NCBI RefSeq assembly: GCF_964199755.1
Contig: NC_133898.1
Coordinates: forward strand, 29,825,985 to 29,889,984
Length of the DNA: 64,000 nt
From: Larus michahellis
Lineage: Eukaryota > Chordata > Aves > Charadriiformes > Laridae
Direction: 5' to 3'
This document shows positions 36,541-49,100 of this stretch, piece after piece. The notes under the pieces are model-generated. The model searched no databases. It was not told the DNA's origin and saw nothing but the letters and a program-made list of their open reading frames with translations. How positions within the stretch are numbered: position 1 is the stretch's first letter; every line of letters starts with the position of its first letter. Made by a program: the position numbers and the translations under genes.

Positions 36541-38460
36541 TTAATGCCACATAAAAGCTTGAAGTGTCTGGCAGAGACTCTAAAAATTCTAAATGTGATT
36601 GAGGATGATGAAGACCCTGTTGTAGGTCACATTCAGGAGATGGCACTTAGGGCAGAAGAAGCCGGTCAGAGGCAAGCTGAGGGAATAGAGCAGCTAAAGG
36701 AATTAAAATAAATGCTAAATTATCCTTCAGATATATTAGTTATAGAGAGTCTAGTGCCAACTGATGATCAGGGTACAAAGGGAACACTTGGAGAACTGAG
36801 AAGCTGAAGAAATAGTGGTCATTCACAGCCAGAGCCCTCTCCAGGATGGTGCAAAGGGAAGGAAACCAGCAGAGGATTTGTCTGAAACTAAAAAAGTGAC
36901 TATGGGTGGAGTTTTAGAGAAAAATCAGCACTAACCAATTGAGCTTTCACCCAAAGCTCAAAGAAAACAGAAAGAAAAAATTGCCAAAGTACTAAAAATA
37001 ATATGCAGCTCTCTCACTGTCACTCGTCACTCTAACTTAATCTTCCTTGGTAAGTGAGGACTGGAGTGTGCCCAATGTGTTGCCAACCTTTACGAAAGGT
37101 TCCAGGAGGATCCAGGGAACTAAAGTTGCCTGTCACATTACAGACCTAAATGGGAATTAAGAATAAGGAACTATATAAATCAGTTGGTACCTAGATAAAT
37201 ACATTCCACTTTAAGAAACTCAGCATGGCTTTTGTAAAATTAAATTCAGACTTACACATGCATCTGGAGTTCTTTGAAAGGGTTGACAGACATGTGGGTC
37301 AGAGAGATTCAGTAGATGTAGTTTATGGAGACTTCTAAAGAGATTTCAGTAAAGTCCCTCACCAAAGATTTTTGAAGAAACCGAATAGTTAATGAATAGA
37401 GACAATACATATGTATGATGTGTATGCATAAAGATTTGATTAAAAAGTAGAAGCGAGGGTAGGAGTAAATGATGAACTGTCTTACTGGGAACAGGTGGAG
37501 TTCCACAGGAACCTGTGCTGGCACTTGCACAGTTCAACATTTTCAGAAATGATCTGTTAAGAGGGTGAGTAGCGTAGTGAGGAAGTTGATGGTGGTACAA
37601 AATTTCTGAGGATAGTAAGGAGAAGGGCAGTTTAAGAAGATTTGCAGGAAGACTTTATATTTACAGTTTGGAAGTTAAAATGGCGGATAAAATTCAATGC
37701 AAGTAAACACAAGGTAATGCATATGGGGAAAATTGATCCCTGCATCATATACGTAGTGTTGGGCTTGAGGTTTACTCAGGAAGGAGATTTTGAGTTCATG
37801 ATAATAGTTGCATTGCATCAGACTTAATGTTTGTCAGTCATCAAAAATGCAACACGAATTTCTGGAATTATTAGGAAAGGGACAGTGAACATCAAGATCC
37901 CACTGCATGACTTCACCACACTCTCAATACTGCTGGAAACCCACAGTTTTCCCAGAAAATCTGGGTAACGGGAATGACCAAGGATGTAAAATGACTACCC
38001 AAAAAAAAAAATCCAAACTGACTGGACAGGCTGGGACTCTTTATGCTGAAAAAGAAACAACACAGCAAAGTATAAAATCATGTGGCATGAAAAGAATGGA
38101 TAGCTGTTCACTCTTCCAATTCAAGAATGAGGGACTGTCAAGTAGAGTTACAGGGAACAGGGTCAGAAGAAAAGGAACTGTTTTCTTCTTCTAAATGGTG
38201 ATAGCCCTATGGAACTTCACACCAAAAGTTACTGCAGATGCTGGTGCTGTGGATGAGAAACTGGTCAAATGCCTGAGACAAAGATCTATGGAAGGCTACT
38301 ACCTAAAGCAATCATGTCGAGCTTGTGTGACTCATGGGCTGAAAATAGTCAGAGTGTGGGAAAGCACCCAGGGGAAGCATACTTGCCCTCTTCTTATTCT
38401 TCCTTGTGCAGCTGCTTTTGATCACTGCTGTAGAAAGTAAACTTGTCTGGGTGAACCTTT
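36540..38460 (+). mobile_element. Ancient CR1/L3-type LINE relic (reverse transcriptase region)
   Basis: Across plus-strand frames broken by many stops and frameshifts, LINE landmarks appear in the right order: DWSVPNVLPTFTKGSR (about 37050-37100), QHGF (about 37220), a segment like DVVYLDFSKAF (about 37310-37350), GVPQ-like GPVLA (about 37495-37530), a degraded catalytic block VDGGTKF where FADDTKL is expected (about 37580-37605), and KWRIKFNASKHKVMHMGKI (about 37675-37730). The C-terminal region runs to about 38450. This order identifies a vertebrate L3/CR1-like element much older than the copy at 30578. It has lost both catalytic aspartates of the FADD motif. Confidence 0.75.
36544..36807 (+). 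pseudogene. Acidic open frame interrupted by one stop, upstream of the LINE relic
   Basis: A frame from ATG 36544 encodes about 55 Glu/Asp-rich residues (including LNVIEDDEDPVVGHIQEMAL) and stops at 36709-36711. It then stays open for about 31 more codons to 36807. Composition looks coding rather than random. It may be an upstream part of the ancient LINE; I do not recognise it. Confidence 0.3.
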
Positions 38461-41400
38461 GGTCTGAACTGGTGGAGCTGTTTAGTTGTGAATGCAGGCA
38501 GCTACGTGACATATGCTAACCTGAGGAGCTGAACGATACCCGAGCTGGCTTTAAATGAGCTACCTCAGATGCCAGTAGCAGCCTGTCCTCTGGCTGCACA
38601 GAGAGCTCATCCTCTCAGTGGCATCAATTAGCCTGTGCTGAGTTTCTTGCTGTCATCACTGGGATGTTCCCAGTACTAAACTAGCTCATAGAAACGTATT
38701 GCCATACTACACTACTGTTTGCTGTGTGGGCATACCCGCTGTCTAAGTGGACATGGTGGCGCACCAACTATTTTTGCGGATACTCAAGTTGCTAAATCCT
38801 CAAAAGCAGAAAAAAAGGATTACAGCTTCAACTCGCCGTTTGTTTCCATTTTCTATTTATTCATTTCACAGGTCTAATAACTTTTCTGAGTGTCAGCTCT
38901 AGTACACTTAGCTTGGGGTCTGAAAATCATTAGATTTTTTTTTTTTGATTCATGCATCACTGTCAGCAATAGTAAAGATTTGCAGCCAGAACTGATGCTG
39001 TATCAAGAATAGACTCCAGCGTACTCTCTTTTAACTGTGATGGCTTTGAAAATCTAATAGCACTGAAAATTAGTAAATAACTATTTTTATCACTAAAGTC
39101 AGCAGTTCTGACTCAGAGTGTCCAGTAAGGAAATAAACTTTGAGTAACAGGATTTTTTTAAAATATTGTCACCCTTTATCTTAACTACACTTTAAAAAGG
39201 AAAGGTGTCAATTATAGAAATGAAAATATTATATTGGTGTTATTACAAAATAATGAAGTATGTTACTAAGTACTTATGTAAATTAGAATTATTGGGCATT
39301 TTAATTATGTGATTCTCGGGGTCTCCAGTTGGGGGCACTGGGCAAACATAGAAACATGGTAATAGCCAGCATGAATGAGGCTGGTACCTAGTCCAGTATT
39401 CTGCTGAAGGGAAAAAAACAAACCCAAGAACAATGGATGTAAGATACAGTTGTCATTCTGGACTTAGGAATTTTTTAAGATTAAGTAGATTTTGTTTTCA
39501 AAACTCTTTTGCTACTAACAAACAATTGTACTGTTTTATTCTCATTAGCCATAAATCGTCCAGTCTCTCTTGCAACACTAAGAATCAGTGATTTTAAAAC
39601 CATCCCTTAAACAATAATTTCAAATTCTAATGGCCCCATGTAGAAAAATTATTGTTAACTTAAATTTGTTACCATTCCATTTCATTAAATGTTTCCAGCC
39701 TAGCATAAATCATTGGCTCTACCTACCTTCGATATTGCTATTTATTCATTTACATCAAGGCAAGAGCTAGAAAAAAGTAGAAGATGCTCCTTATTAATGT
39801 ACAGTGTGAAGCCAGCACGCTTTAAGGTTTGCATGGGCCTGTACAGACACAGATGTAGCATCTAAAACAAGATGTAAGGAGGAGATACAATGTGTTATTT
39901 TGTTCAAGGAATATCAATTATGCTATTTGTAATGTCATAGAGACCATCAGTGGTTTTATGGTTTTAACTTATACCATTTAAAGAAAATATTATAAAATAA
40001 CAGTTCAGGAATTCATAGCCCTAATTTTGTTAATAAGGTTTTCTAAAACAGGCCAGGCAGACGACTTATAGTTTACCAAAATAGAAGTGAATCAGGTATT
40101 CAGAAGTGAATTTTGATAGCAGCTATAGGAGAATGTGTGAAACAGTGAATATGCATATTGAGTATATTCACATATCGTGACTGCACATCTGTAAATGGAT
40201 GTACTGATAAGGAAAGTAAGCATTCAACATTGCCAGGCTCATAGTAGCCTAGATCTTCCTTCCAGCTGACACTTTTAACTAGATTTTGCAATAGTGCAAT
40301 GCATTTCCTGGTCCCTGGAGCTCCTGGCCTGCTATCTGACCTCTGTATTACAAGTTATGAATGCTTGCAAAGGACTGAAGCCAAAAGTTTTTGTCCACAT
40401 CCCCGGCTGTCAAAACACAGGGACTTCTGTCTGGGTGTAGATACTTAGTTTTGGAAAAGCGGGATAGAACATTTTGTTCATCTTTCCTCATGCTTCTCCA
40501 GGCGCACACCCACGCCCACACACATGCACACACACCAACACACAGAGAAACAAACCAAAGCCCTAATCATGCTATACCTCTTTAGCATCTTCTATGTAAC
40601 CATAGAAAGCAATCTATAAATATTAAAGCTTCACAACAGCAAAAGCATTAAACCCATTAGGTAATCAGAAAGCTGAAATAACTATCAGCTGGTCGGTTGC
40701 AGGGTTAGGAGAGGTTCAGGAGTTCTAATTTCCAGTCCACAATAAGAAATTAGCCTGGAATTCGTGATCAACCTTGAAATAATAAAACTTTGTTTATGCC
40801 TTGACAAGCAGTGAACGGTACCAATTTCACTTTATAAGATGCTTATTGTTGCAAACCTATAAAAAGTGTTTGCTCTTTAATCTCGGTGTTGTTTTAGGAA
40901 AATGAAGTTGCTCCTGGACCTTAAAACTTCGAATGAATTAAGCGACACATGAATAAATATATATTAATTCTTTTTTATTAAAGTATCAAAACAAACTCGA
41001 GGATAGAAAACAAATTGCTTTTAATGCATTTTAAACGCTCTCCTGAACAAAGTATACTTTCAGAAAACTCATGCAACATACTGCTTCTGTCTAGCCGTTT
41101 AAACACTCTTCTCCTGGGCACAGACAAACGAATTTGAGTACCATGATTTCTAGAGTACTGTGCAGGAGCACATATGCACACACACATACAAGCAGTAGAA
41201 AGCAGCTATGAGTGCACATATAAAGAAATAAAAATAGATTATCTTCTGACAATAGTAGTGGTACCATTTTAGCATTTGACATGCTAAGTAAATAACATCA
41301 AGCAACAAAAGCATGACGCCTGCGTCACCAGTGATACGGTTAAAAGCAACCATACAAATTCCCTAAGGGAGACACATTAATTCTGTCATTATATTCTAGT

Positions 41401-42320
41401 CTCTGTGGTAACACTTTATAACAGTATAGGAGGCAACCAGTTTTGTCTGCTGGTACTTGATGCGCAAAAGGCAAAGCCAAGGTGTATGATACTGCAATGA
41501 TGCCTCAGTTTTTTATTTCCACATTACAGAAGTCAAATACCAATGAACATTGTTTGACAAGTTTATTGTAACACACTTCATGTATATCCATTCTCTGATA
41601 AACAGCTGGCCCAATTCCCCGTGGAACTTGCCCTCTAAACCAAGGAAGTTGTAGCAGAGGCTCCAAACTCTGCCTACGGGGCATGAATGAAACCCTCATT
41701 GAAGTCAATGGAAGCTCCTTCCAACATACAGAAAGACAATGGATTCTCAGGACAGAATCGGACCTTGTACATCATCTCTGTAATACAGTCACTTTTCAGA
41801 TACAGGAAGTACATATCTTTAAAGCATGATATAGGACATTACAATATATCCAGATCTTAGGAAAATGTACTAAGAAGTTCTGTTGCAGAATATAACGATC
41901 ATATAAGGATCAGGTATGATATCTGGTAGACTCATCTAGCACTTGTAGGGTAAGAAGCTTATGGCTGAGGTATCTTTAATTTTAGCCTTTAGAACAAAAA
42001 ACACAATTTCAACACTGCGTAACTGGTGTAAAATATTATGTACAGTAAGCTCCATTCTTATTTTCTGCTTCACATAAATTGTGACACTGAGCAGCTAGAC
42101 ACCACCGATGGAGGTACAGAATTTTGGAAGGTATAATCTCTGCACCCATCCATTCAACATACTCAGTGCCTCATCTGTGAAAAAGATGAGGGATAAGTGT
42201 TTTCAATAGTGGTGTCTCAAATACAACTGGTGAAGTTTAGGAATATATAATATTCAACACCAACAGATAAAAGTAAAAAGACAGCACAACACTTGTGTTT
42301 TCAGTTTTATCTTGCTCGCA
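38461..42320. other. Intergenic sequence between the LINE relic and the ATF3 3' end
   Basis: AT-rich, no gene recognised. It includes a CA-rich tract at 40503-40545 and a (CA)-type run at about 41172-41187 on plus. A copy of the CATTGAAGTCAATGGA motif lies at 41698-41713. Minus-strand AATAAA signals at about 40974-40979 and 41562-41567 could serve a longer ATF3 3' UTR. Confidence 0.45.
40503..40545. repeat. CA-rich imperfect microsatellite
   Basis: A run of CA and CCCA units interrupted by GC and TG. Confidence 0.8.
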
Positions 42321-43736
42321 GTATTTATTAACTTTACTCATGATGATATTAGTGATAAATAAGGATAATATTTTCTTTTACAAAAAATTGTAAGGTATAT
42401 TTTATAGGATTAAACAATCTGAGAATTTCACAGAAACATCAGAATTTAAACACTCATAGCTCCAACTGTTTTGTCCAGCAGCTCTTCTACCAACCAGTTC
42501 AAAAACATCTACAGTTAGTATTTAATAAAAAATAAAAACAATTACTCACTACAACAAAACTCTTGCCTCCTTTAGATTCTAAGTAACACTTCTGCTGACT
42601 GTAGTTGCCACTCAAACGTGAAATAAAAGTAGCTGCAATCATAGTTTTTTCCCTCTGAATCACCTGGCAAAAGGAAGTAACCCTGACCAGGGTGGAAAAA
42701 AGCTTTGTCAAGCTCTTATGCTTATAAGAGCTACCTGTATAAGTAGATCCACTGAAGTCTATAGAACCTCTTCTGTGAGTAAGGATTAAGAGCATGAATT
42801 AAGGCTTGTAGGATTACATCCTAGATTAAATCGATTATTTTTTAAAAAACCCAACTTTTAATGACTCATGAGCCTGGGATTCAGTCCTGCAGTACTTTAC
42901 TCGGACAAAACCTGTATCAATATCCCTCAATAGTTAGTCTTCTCTTTCTGGTAGGTCCAATTCACTGAGTCACCAAGTGGTTGTACAAGCTGCCATTCAG
43001 CAATTCAAGGAAAAATTGTAGTCCCCGAAGGATAGTATTTGGGGTTCCAGCTCATAAAACACAAACTTAGCTACATGGACCTTTTGCAAGAAACATCATT
43101 GCTTTGTCACACCTACTAGGCTTTTCAAATTCAGTCTCTGAGATGAGTCATTGAAAAAAAAAAAAAACCACACAAGTGTTGTGAAAAAAATGACAAAGCT
43201 TAGTTGGAACTGAAGGCTTTTTGTGTGTTTGTGTATGGAGTTAGGTTAGAGTGCAACATTACGTATCGGTACGTTCTGCCAGAAACCATCCCCCTGGAAA
43301 CTTCGAAACTTTAAAAATACTCTCAGTCTGCTTTCCCTACCAGCAACAAGGAAAAGTAGTGTCCATCCAGCACAGTTGTCTGTACCATGTGCATCATCGG
43401 AAGTCATAGTGTTCTAGCACAAACGTCGTGAGTGCAGATACTGTATACTAGCAGAGAGCTAAAACTTCTGAAGCTGTCGTCTGTAGCTCCTAGGAACAGC
43501 AAGTATGACAGGTGCAAAACCTATATTTGAGGCAGAAGACTCTTCAATTTGATTGAGACCAGATCTTCCAAGGGGAAGAATCGCTGTCAAGCCAAAATGA
43601 TTCTTTCCGCTTAAGAAAGCAATCTGCCCTTCCTAAAGGCTCTTGACTAATAGAATCCTACACATTATGTCAGATTCTCCATGGATTCTGGTAGTTGTTA
43701 AAAACACTATAAATATTTCCATGTTTGCCATATCAC
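42300..43736 (-). other. ATF3: ATF3 3' UTR (end estimated)
   Basis: Minus-strand sequence after the ATF3 stop. An AATAAA signal at 42329-42324 would give a 3' UTR of about 1.4 kb, close to the length I recall for mammalian ATF3. AU-rich pentamers ATTTA occur at 43714-43710, just after the stop, and at 42360-42356 within TTATTTAT. They are consistent with the rapid mRNA decay known for ATF3. Longer 3' ends cannot be excluded. Confidence 0.5.
42725..42965. repeat. Probable old repeat related to the CATTGACTTCAATGGG family
   Basis: The segments around CCACTGAAGTCTATAGAAC followed by TGTGAGTAAGGATT (42751-42788), and GATTCAGTCCTGCAGTACTT followed by ACTCGGACAAAACC (42881-42915), resemble pieces I have seen recurrently in bird and reptile genomes. 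They lie within the putative ATF3 3' UTR. Family assignment is from memory and tentative. Confidence 0.35.
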
Positions 43737-43934
43737 TTAACCTTGTAACGTGCCTTCTTTGATCTGTTGAATAAAAAGATTCCTTTCATCTTCAGGTGTC
43801 CTTCCGTTTTGTGCCCGCACTATACAAGTGGGCCTGTGAAGGTTTAGCATGTATATCAAATGCTGCTTCTCGTTCTTTAGCTCTTCAATCTGGGCTTTTA
43901 ATTCTGCATTGATAGTTTCCAGCTTTTCTGATTC
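43737..43934 (-). CDS. ATF3: ATF3 exon 4 (leucine zipper and C-terminus)
   Basis: After the acceptor TAG (43937-43935) the exon encodes residues 117-181 and TAA at 43739-43737. [20 protein letters not shown] continues the zipper. The tail [20 protein letters not shown] matches human, and the last residues are LQG instead of LQS. Confidence 0.98.
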   Translation of the reverse strand, partial: ESEKLETINAELKAQIEELKNEKQHLIYMLNLHRPTCIVRAQNGRTPEDERNLFIQQIKEGTLQG

Positions 43935-46149
43935 CTAGTCACAAAGGACAGACACAACTATTAGACTGAGCAGTTCAAATAGTTAATTGCAATGTTTATC
44001 TAATAGTTGCAGTCTTTTATTGGTGGGGAAGCATATGGCTAGCTGTAAAAGAACTCGCATGCTCTTAATGTCCTGTCGTGGTGAAACTATACATCACTCA
44101 ATCGATACTAGTCTAAAAAAGCAGGTTGACAGTTGCTTTCTGAACTGAGAGTAACAAAAGTTAAAAGGCTGAATTCAGATTTGTATTGACTTACAAGAGC
44201 GGGCATCCAAAGCACTCTTGCTGCCTTCTGCAAAACTGTTCTCAACTTTTTGGGTCAAAAATTTACCCAAAGCTATTTACGCTTCTTATTAACTCCCTGG
44301 AACACCATGTCACATACCTGTAAACCCGTGTTAAGCTAAAAAAGTAAGGACATAGCTTTTTCCCCTTCACCCCTGGGTATAGGAACAAAGACAGGCCTGA
44401 TGCTGCTGTAATATAGTTTTATATCACGGCAGAGCAGGTGAAGACACTACTGGGGTCTTAGGCCAGAGAATTCAGGGCTAAGCTAGTATGCCACTCATTT
44501 CATAAAGAAGTCAGAGATTACTTGTTGGTGTTTGTAGGCTCTTGGTCTCCACCATGGATATTATATGAAATGAGATTTTACTTTTTTTTTTTTTGTTCAG
44601 TGTACTGATTTAAATTCATATGTCCCCATAGACAAGATTGGTCCCTGAAACAGCAATCTCTTTTCACCCCTACCATGCTTTCACTGTTTTCCAGTTTTAA
44701 CCAGGTTTGATTTAATATATAGCATGTCCATTTTTTAAATAACTAATATTTAATGGGTTTACAGAGTTTTGGGTGACATCTTTCTGTAATACCTACTATG
44801 ACAGTGCCCCTGTGCAGTCTGTTCAGATCCTGGTACGATGACAGATTGAGAACAACTCATGCCAGTCACTTACTTTCTGCAAACATTCTGTTTTCTCCTT
44901 CTTTTTGTTTCGGCACTTTGCAGCAGCAATTTTGTTCCTTTCCCTTCTTCGCTTTTTTCTTTCATCCTCTTCAGGAGAAAACTATCCCATAAAAACAGAC
45001 ACACACAATCCTTAAGATGTCGTAAATACTCAACTTGTATTTTGATAACTTCTGAATTTTTAAAAACAATGTGGATAGTGTTGTCAGTGCTCACATCGTG
45101 AGTTACATAAGGATGCAATTCTGACCTTGCTTCCCATACAGTAAAATGGTAGTAACTCCATTAGAATTGTCAATAAAAACCTGACCAGAGTTTGGACGGA
45201 TGCGATGGCTCATTTTAAATCAATGGTACTCAAAAATCTTGCCAAGCATCTCCCCAGGCTGACTCTCACACCTCCATCTCTTCTCCGCTTCCCAAGGAGG
45301 AAAAGGAGCAAGGGGCATGGGAAGAAGAATGGAGGATGTGGCATGAACAAGGCAGATAGAGTGCAGCAAACTAAAGACAGCACCAAAAAGGGGATATTAA
45401 CGCACTCCTTCAAGTTTTGTTTCCTGTGGAGGCTCAGACCAAGGTGTAGCTATTTCCGTAACGTAAGCTGTTTCTCCACTTTAGAAGAGAAATGTTTTTC
45501 ACAGAGACTGTTACCTTAAAGTAAAAACCTAGTGTGGACACAGCATGGCCATGTCTACCTCAGTGTACTCCACGTGGATCCCACTGCTCTGTCCTCACTC
45601 AAGTAAAGCTGCAGTGACTTATTCCAAATTCAGCCACAAGTAGGCAGGGAAACCAGATTAGCACTTGCTCTAATCTCTGTAAAACGTTGTCCTTAGTTCA
45701 TAATCAAAACTAAAATATTTAACTATAGGCCTCAAGGGAAATGAGAAATACCAGAGAGTTTCCCAGAGGCACTTATCAAAAAGCCAAGCAGCAGGTTTGA
45801 AAGGATCAAGTATGATGGGGAGGGTTGTCTGATCTAATTACTGGTCTTGTGGTGAAATTTTATTAGATAATTAATCATTGACACTGAAATGCTGTTTTAA
45901 AAGTCATACCTCCGTTTTCATGATTGATGTTTCAATTGGCCTTTCAGAAACTGTCACCGTGTCCAGTGTAGAAGACATCCTGTGGGACTGACGCTTATTC
46001 TGAATGGCGAACCGCAGTTCCTCTTTCACCAGTGGGGTTAAATTTGTGAAATCATCAAACCCCAGTGAGCCTGCAGGGGACAAAGTGGGAACAATTGCGG
46101 AGGCGCTGACTTCTAAGGCAGATACCTGGCCTGAGTGTTGGACCATCAT
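43737..46149 (-). CDS. ATF3: ATF3, stress-inducible bZIP transcription factor (three coding exons)
   Basis: On the minus strand, joining 46149-45910, 44981-44874 and 43934-43737 gives 181 residues, the same length as human ATF3. ATF3 is an immediate-early nuclear factor of the ATF/CREB group. It binds CRE/AP-1-like DNA as a homodimer (repressor) or with JUN partners. The basic region spans about residues 88-110 with signature N96-x-x-A-A-x-x-C-R104. Zipper leucines fall at 114, 121, 128, 135 and 142, followed by His149. The N-terminus [20 protein letters not shown] matches the human start [20 protein letters not shown]. All junctions are GT-AG and phase 0, with no disruption. It converges on BATF3. 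Confidence 0.98.
44874..44981 (-). CDS. ATF3: ATF3 exon 3 (basic region)
   Basis: The 108-nt exon has its acceptor TAG at 44984-44982 and donor GTAAGT at 44873. Residues 81-116 run from [20 protein letters not shown] through [16 protein letters not shown]. From PEEDER onwards the basic region is indistinguishable from human. Confidence 0.98.
44982..45909 (-). other. ATF3: ATF3 introns 2 and 3
   Basis: Intron 2 (44982-45909, 928 bp) and intron 3 (43935-44873, 939 bp) are AT-rich. Apart from a T tract at 44581-44594 in intron 3 I see nothing in them. Confidence 0.85.
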
Positions 46150-46153
46150 TTTG
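45910..46153 (-). CDS. ATF3: ATF3 exon 2 (first coding exon)
   Basis: The acceptor TTTCAG ends at 46154, leaving four untranslated bases before ATG at 46149. A second in-frame ATG follows immediately (MM as in mammals). The exon encodes residues 1-80, the N-terminal regulatory region including ANLTP-like [18 protein letters not shown]. It ends in Glu80 at the donor GTATGA (45909). Confidence 0.96.
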
Positions 46154-49100
46154 CTGAAAGGTAAAAAGAGATAACAATAGTCTTTTGGCAACTTTAGACA
46201 GGCAAATAATATCTCCTAGAGGTATATTTTATAACGTGAAATGATACTGTACTTCTTGCATTGCTTCAGTCCCCATTCACATCTACCCCAATCTCTCACT
46301 AAAGTCAAGCAGTTAAGAATTTGTTCACTAGTTAAATCTTCTACTTTAGGTTGATTTCAAGCGGCTATTTAAAATAATAATAGTATTAGCGTATCACACA
46401 ATATCTATCAAGGTGTTTCTGAAACTTAATACGGAAAAGAAATTATGTGTATATATATGTACACTTCAAAGTTTTAAACTGGTAATGTGTGGCAAATGAG
46501 AATCGAGTGAACAGGAGGAGAAAGAGAATAAGGAACAAAAATCAGAAAGCAAAGAAATATTATTATTATTTAAAGTACAGGAGTTTAAGAGTATCTCCAT
46601 CTTCAGAGCTATACCACCACGGATTCCAGCTTCAAATGGACAGAGTGTACCTTGATCTCACTATGTTTAGGCACAGCTCAAAGAGTTCTAGAATCTGAAG
46701 TTTGCGAACCAGGACAGAATCTGTCACAAAATGATCATGCTCAATTTTACACAAAGTTGTAGATCTGGTTATAAACTCCTGGAAAATGGTTAACAATAAG
46801 AGCGAGCACAAAGTTAAAAGTCTATACGTGCTCTGGGGCTTCAAAGCACGGGCTGAGTTGGAGCGATTGAGTCGTGAAAAATGTGAGGCCGTTTGCTTCG
46901 TTCCTTTACTCTTGTAAAATGTGAAACTGTCCTCATGTGCCCTCAACGAGAGGTTTGAAATTCTTAAATATTTATGGTCAGATCTCCTGCTGATATAGAA
47001 CAGTGTGACTGAAGAGACTTCAGGGGAATTATGCAAATGGACACCCATGGAGGAACCTCATTTCTAGTAGCTTTCCTAAGAAAATGAAGCTACCTGACAG
47101 TGCTCTCTACTTTCCTCATTTTAGTCATTCTTATTAACTTTTTAGCCAGTTTTGGAGAGTGAGAGACCCTCTGTGTGCTTTGTGAAAATTGGTGACTCCA
47201 CTGAGGGACAAAGAGACAAAACTCAGCAGTCAGCCATCCTAACATCATGGGCAACCTAGCTAGCAGATGCATGCAGCTCTGCATGAGACGCAAACCATCT
47301 CTTGCCCAGAAGAGGTGAGATGAGAGGTTTGGAAGAAAACTGAGCTTTTTTTGTCGGTGGCCCAAGGTACAAAAGGTGCTAATGCATAGGAAAACAGATT
47401 ATATTACTTCCCTTATTCATAAAGTGACTTGTGTTAAATTGGATTTTACCATGTTGGTTTTCCAGCTTTCTTTGGTATGTGGGTTTTATGTTTTGGTTTT
47501 TTTTTAATAGCTGTACAGGTAATTACAGTACGTGTTATCTACTCTTGATTAGAACTGCAATAATTATAGCAAGGTCGATTGTAATTTACTTAGTGCAGGT
47601 AAGCAAATAGTTGCCTCGGGGTAGCAGTGTGAGTAAGTTAAACTTCCACATGGTCAACACAGGATTGCATAGTTCCCGTATGCTACTTCTGTAACCCAGC
47701 AAGAAATGTTTGGGGTCACGTGCCTTGGCAAGAAGATAGATTTTACTCAGAGATATCTAAAAATACACTGTACATCCACACTGGTGCAAATGAGAGTAGA
47801 ACCTGGTTCATTGATAAGTGAGGTAAATACAAAAATGTGAGGACAGTGAATTGCCAGTTGGTAGAAAATGGCATGTCCAGCTGCAGAGACTTCCTCACTT
47901 CTTCCTCACCCAGTCACCACAGAAGAGCTGAAGATTTCCCAGAGTCTAGGAGTGAAATCCTGAACCCACTGAAATCAAGAGGACTTTTTCTGTTGACCTC
48001 AATGGGGCCAGGATTTCACCCGAAGTTATTAAAGATGAGGAAATTATTTGGAACAACTTGTTCTTCAGAAAGACCTTGGGAAATTTATGTAATTCTCTTC
48101 AGAAAGCCCCTGCTCATGAGTCACATTTAAAGTACTGATACTGTTTAATCCTATAATCTCAGAAAGCTAGCAGTTACTCTTTTCCAACAAGTCAGATAAT
48201 TTCCAGGTAAACTCCTCCCAACATTATTTATCATTTATCAACATTCAACTATTCAACTCATTTAAACAGGCTAGTTCCAGATGACACGCAACTCCACTAG
48301 CAGAAATTTTAGCTGTTTTCACTGAATGTCAGTGTCTTTGGCTCCCAGTGATGGCTTCATTCAACAAAGTTAACTCTGTATAATTCAATCAAACCAGGAG
48401 TCTTAAATTAACAGTAAAGCCGTTTCTTCAGCCTACAAAATAATTAATTGAGCTAATCATTTTCCAGCACTGGTGGTTTATTCAATTATTTTTCAATTTA
48501 GGTGAACTTTTAATTAGGTTCTGCAACAGCACCAGAGGAAATCCAGAAGGTTTGTGTTTTAGTAACATGTCTGAGAAATCGTGTTAATTGTGGATTTCTA
48601 CTTGTTAGTGCTAAGCGTACCACAAGGACCAACAAAACCCTACTACAATGTCCTCAGGTACCCTCATCCGTCTGTCATTAGTGTAAGAAAAGGGATGGGA
48701 GGGTGCCCACAAGGAGGGGAAGCACAGAGGGGCAAGTGTCCTTGACCACAGAAATTTGCCGCTCTCCTGCCTGAACAGCTCACTGACCTTCCAGACATCC
48801 TGAAAGGCATCTCTATTTATTCAGACTTTAGGGAAGGGGGGGGCCTTCCAGGGGGCCTTCCAGGAGGCTTCTGTAAGGATTTCTGCCGTGAGCCCAGTCC
48901 CATTTTGCAGAGCTGTTTGCCACTGGTTTGCTTTCCTTGGGCAGGCCTTCTGGACAGTGCCTAGAAGGGTAGGGTTCCAGCCTACCACCGAGATTGTTAG
49001 GAACCACCGTGAAACAAGGAACAAAAATAGTCAGCCTTATGTCAAATGTACTCAGTAAGCTGAATAGATTCCCTTTTCATAACAAGGTACATGTTTTCCA

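Noticed and set aside
13551-42300. Search for a FAM71A/GARIN4 gene between BATF3 and ATF3, as in human
   Set aside because: No open frame or motif resembling it was found. It is absent here or too diverged to see by eye.
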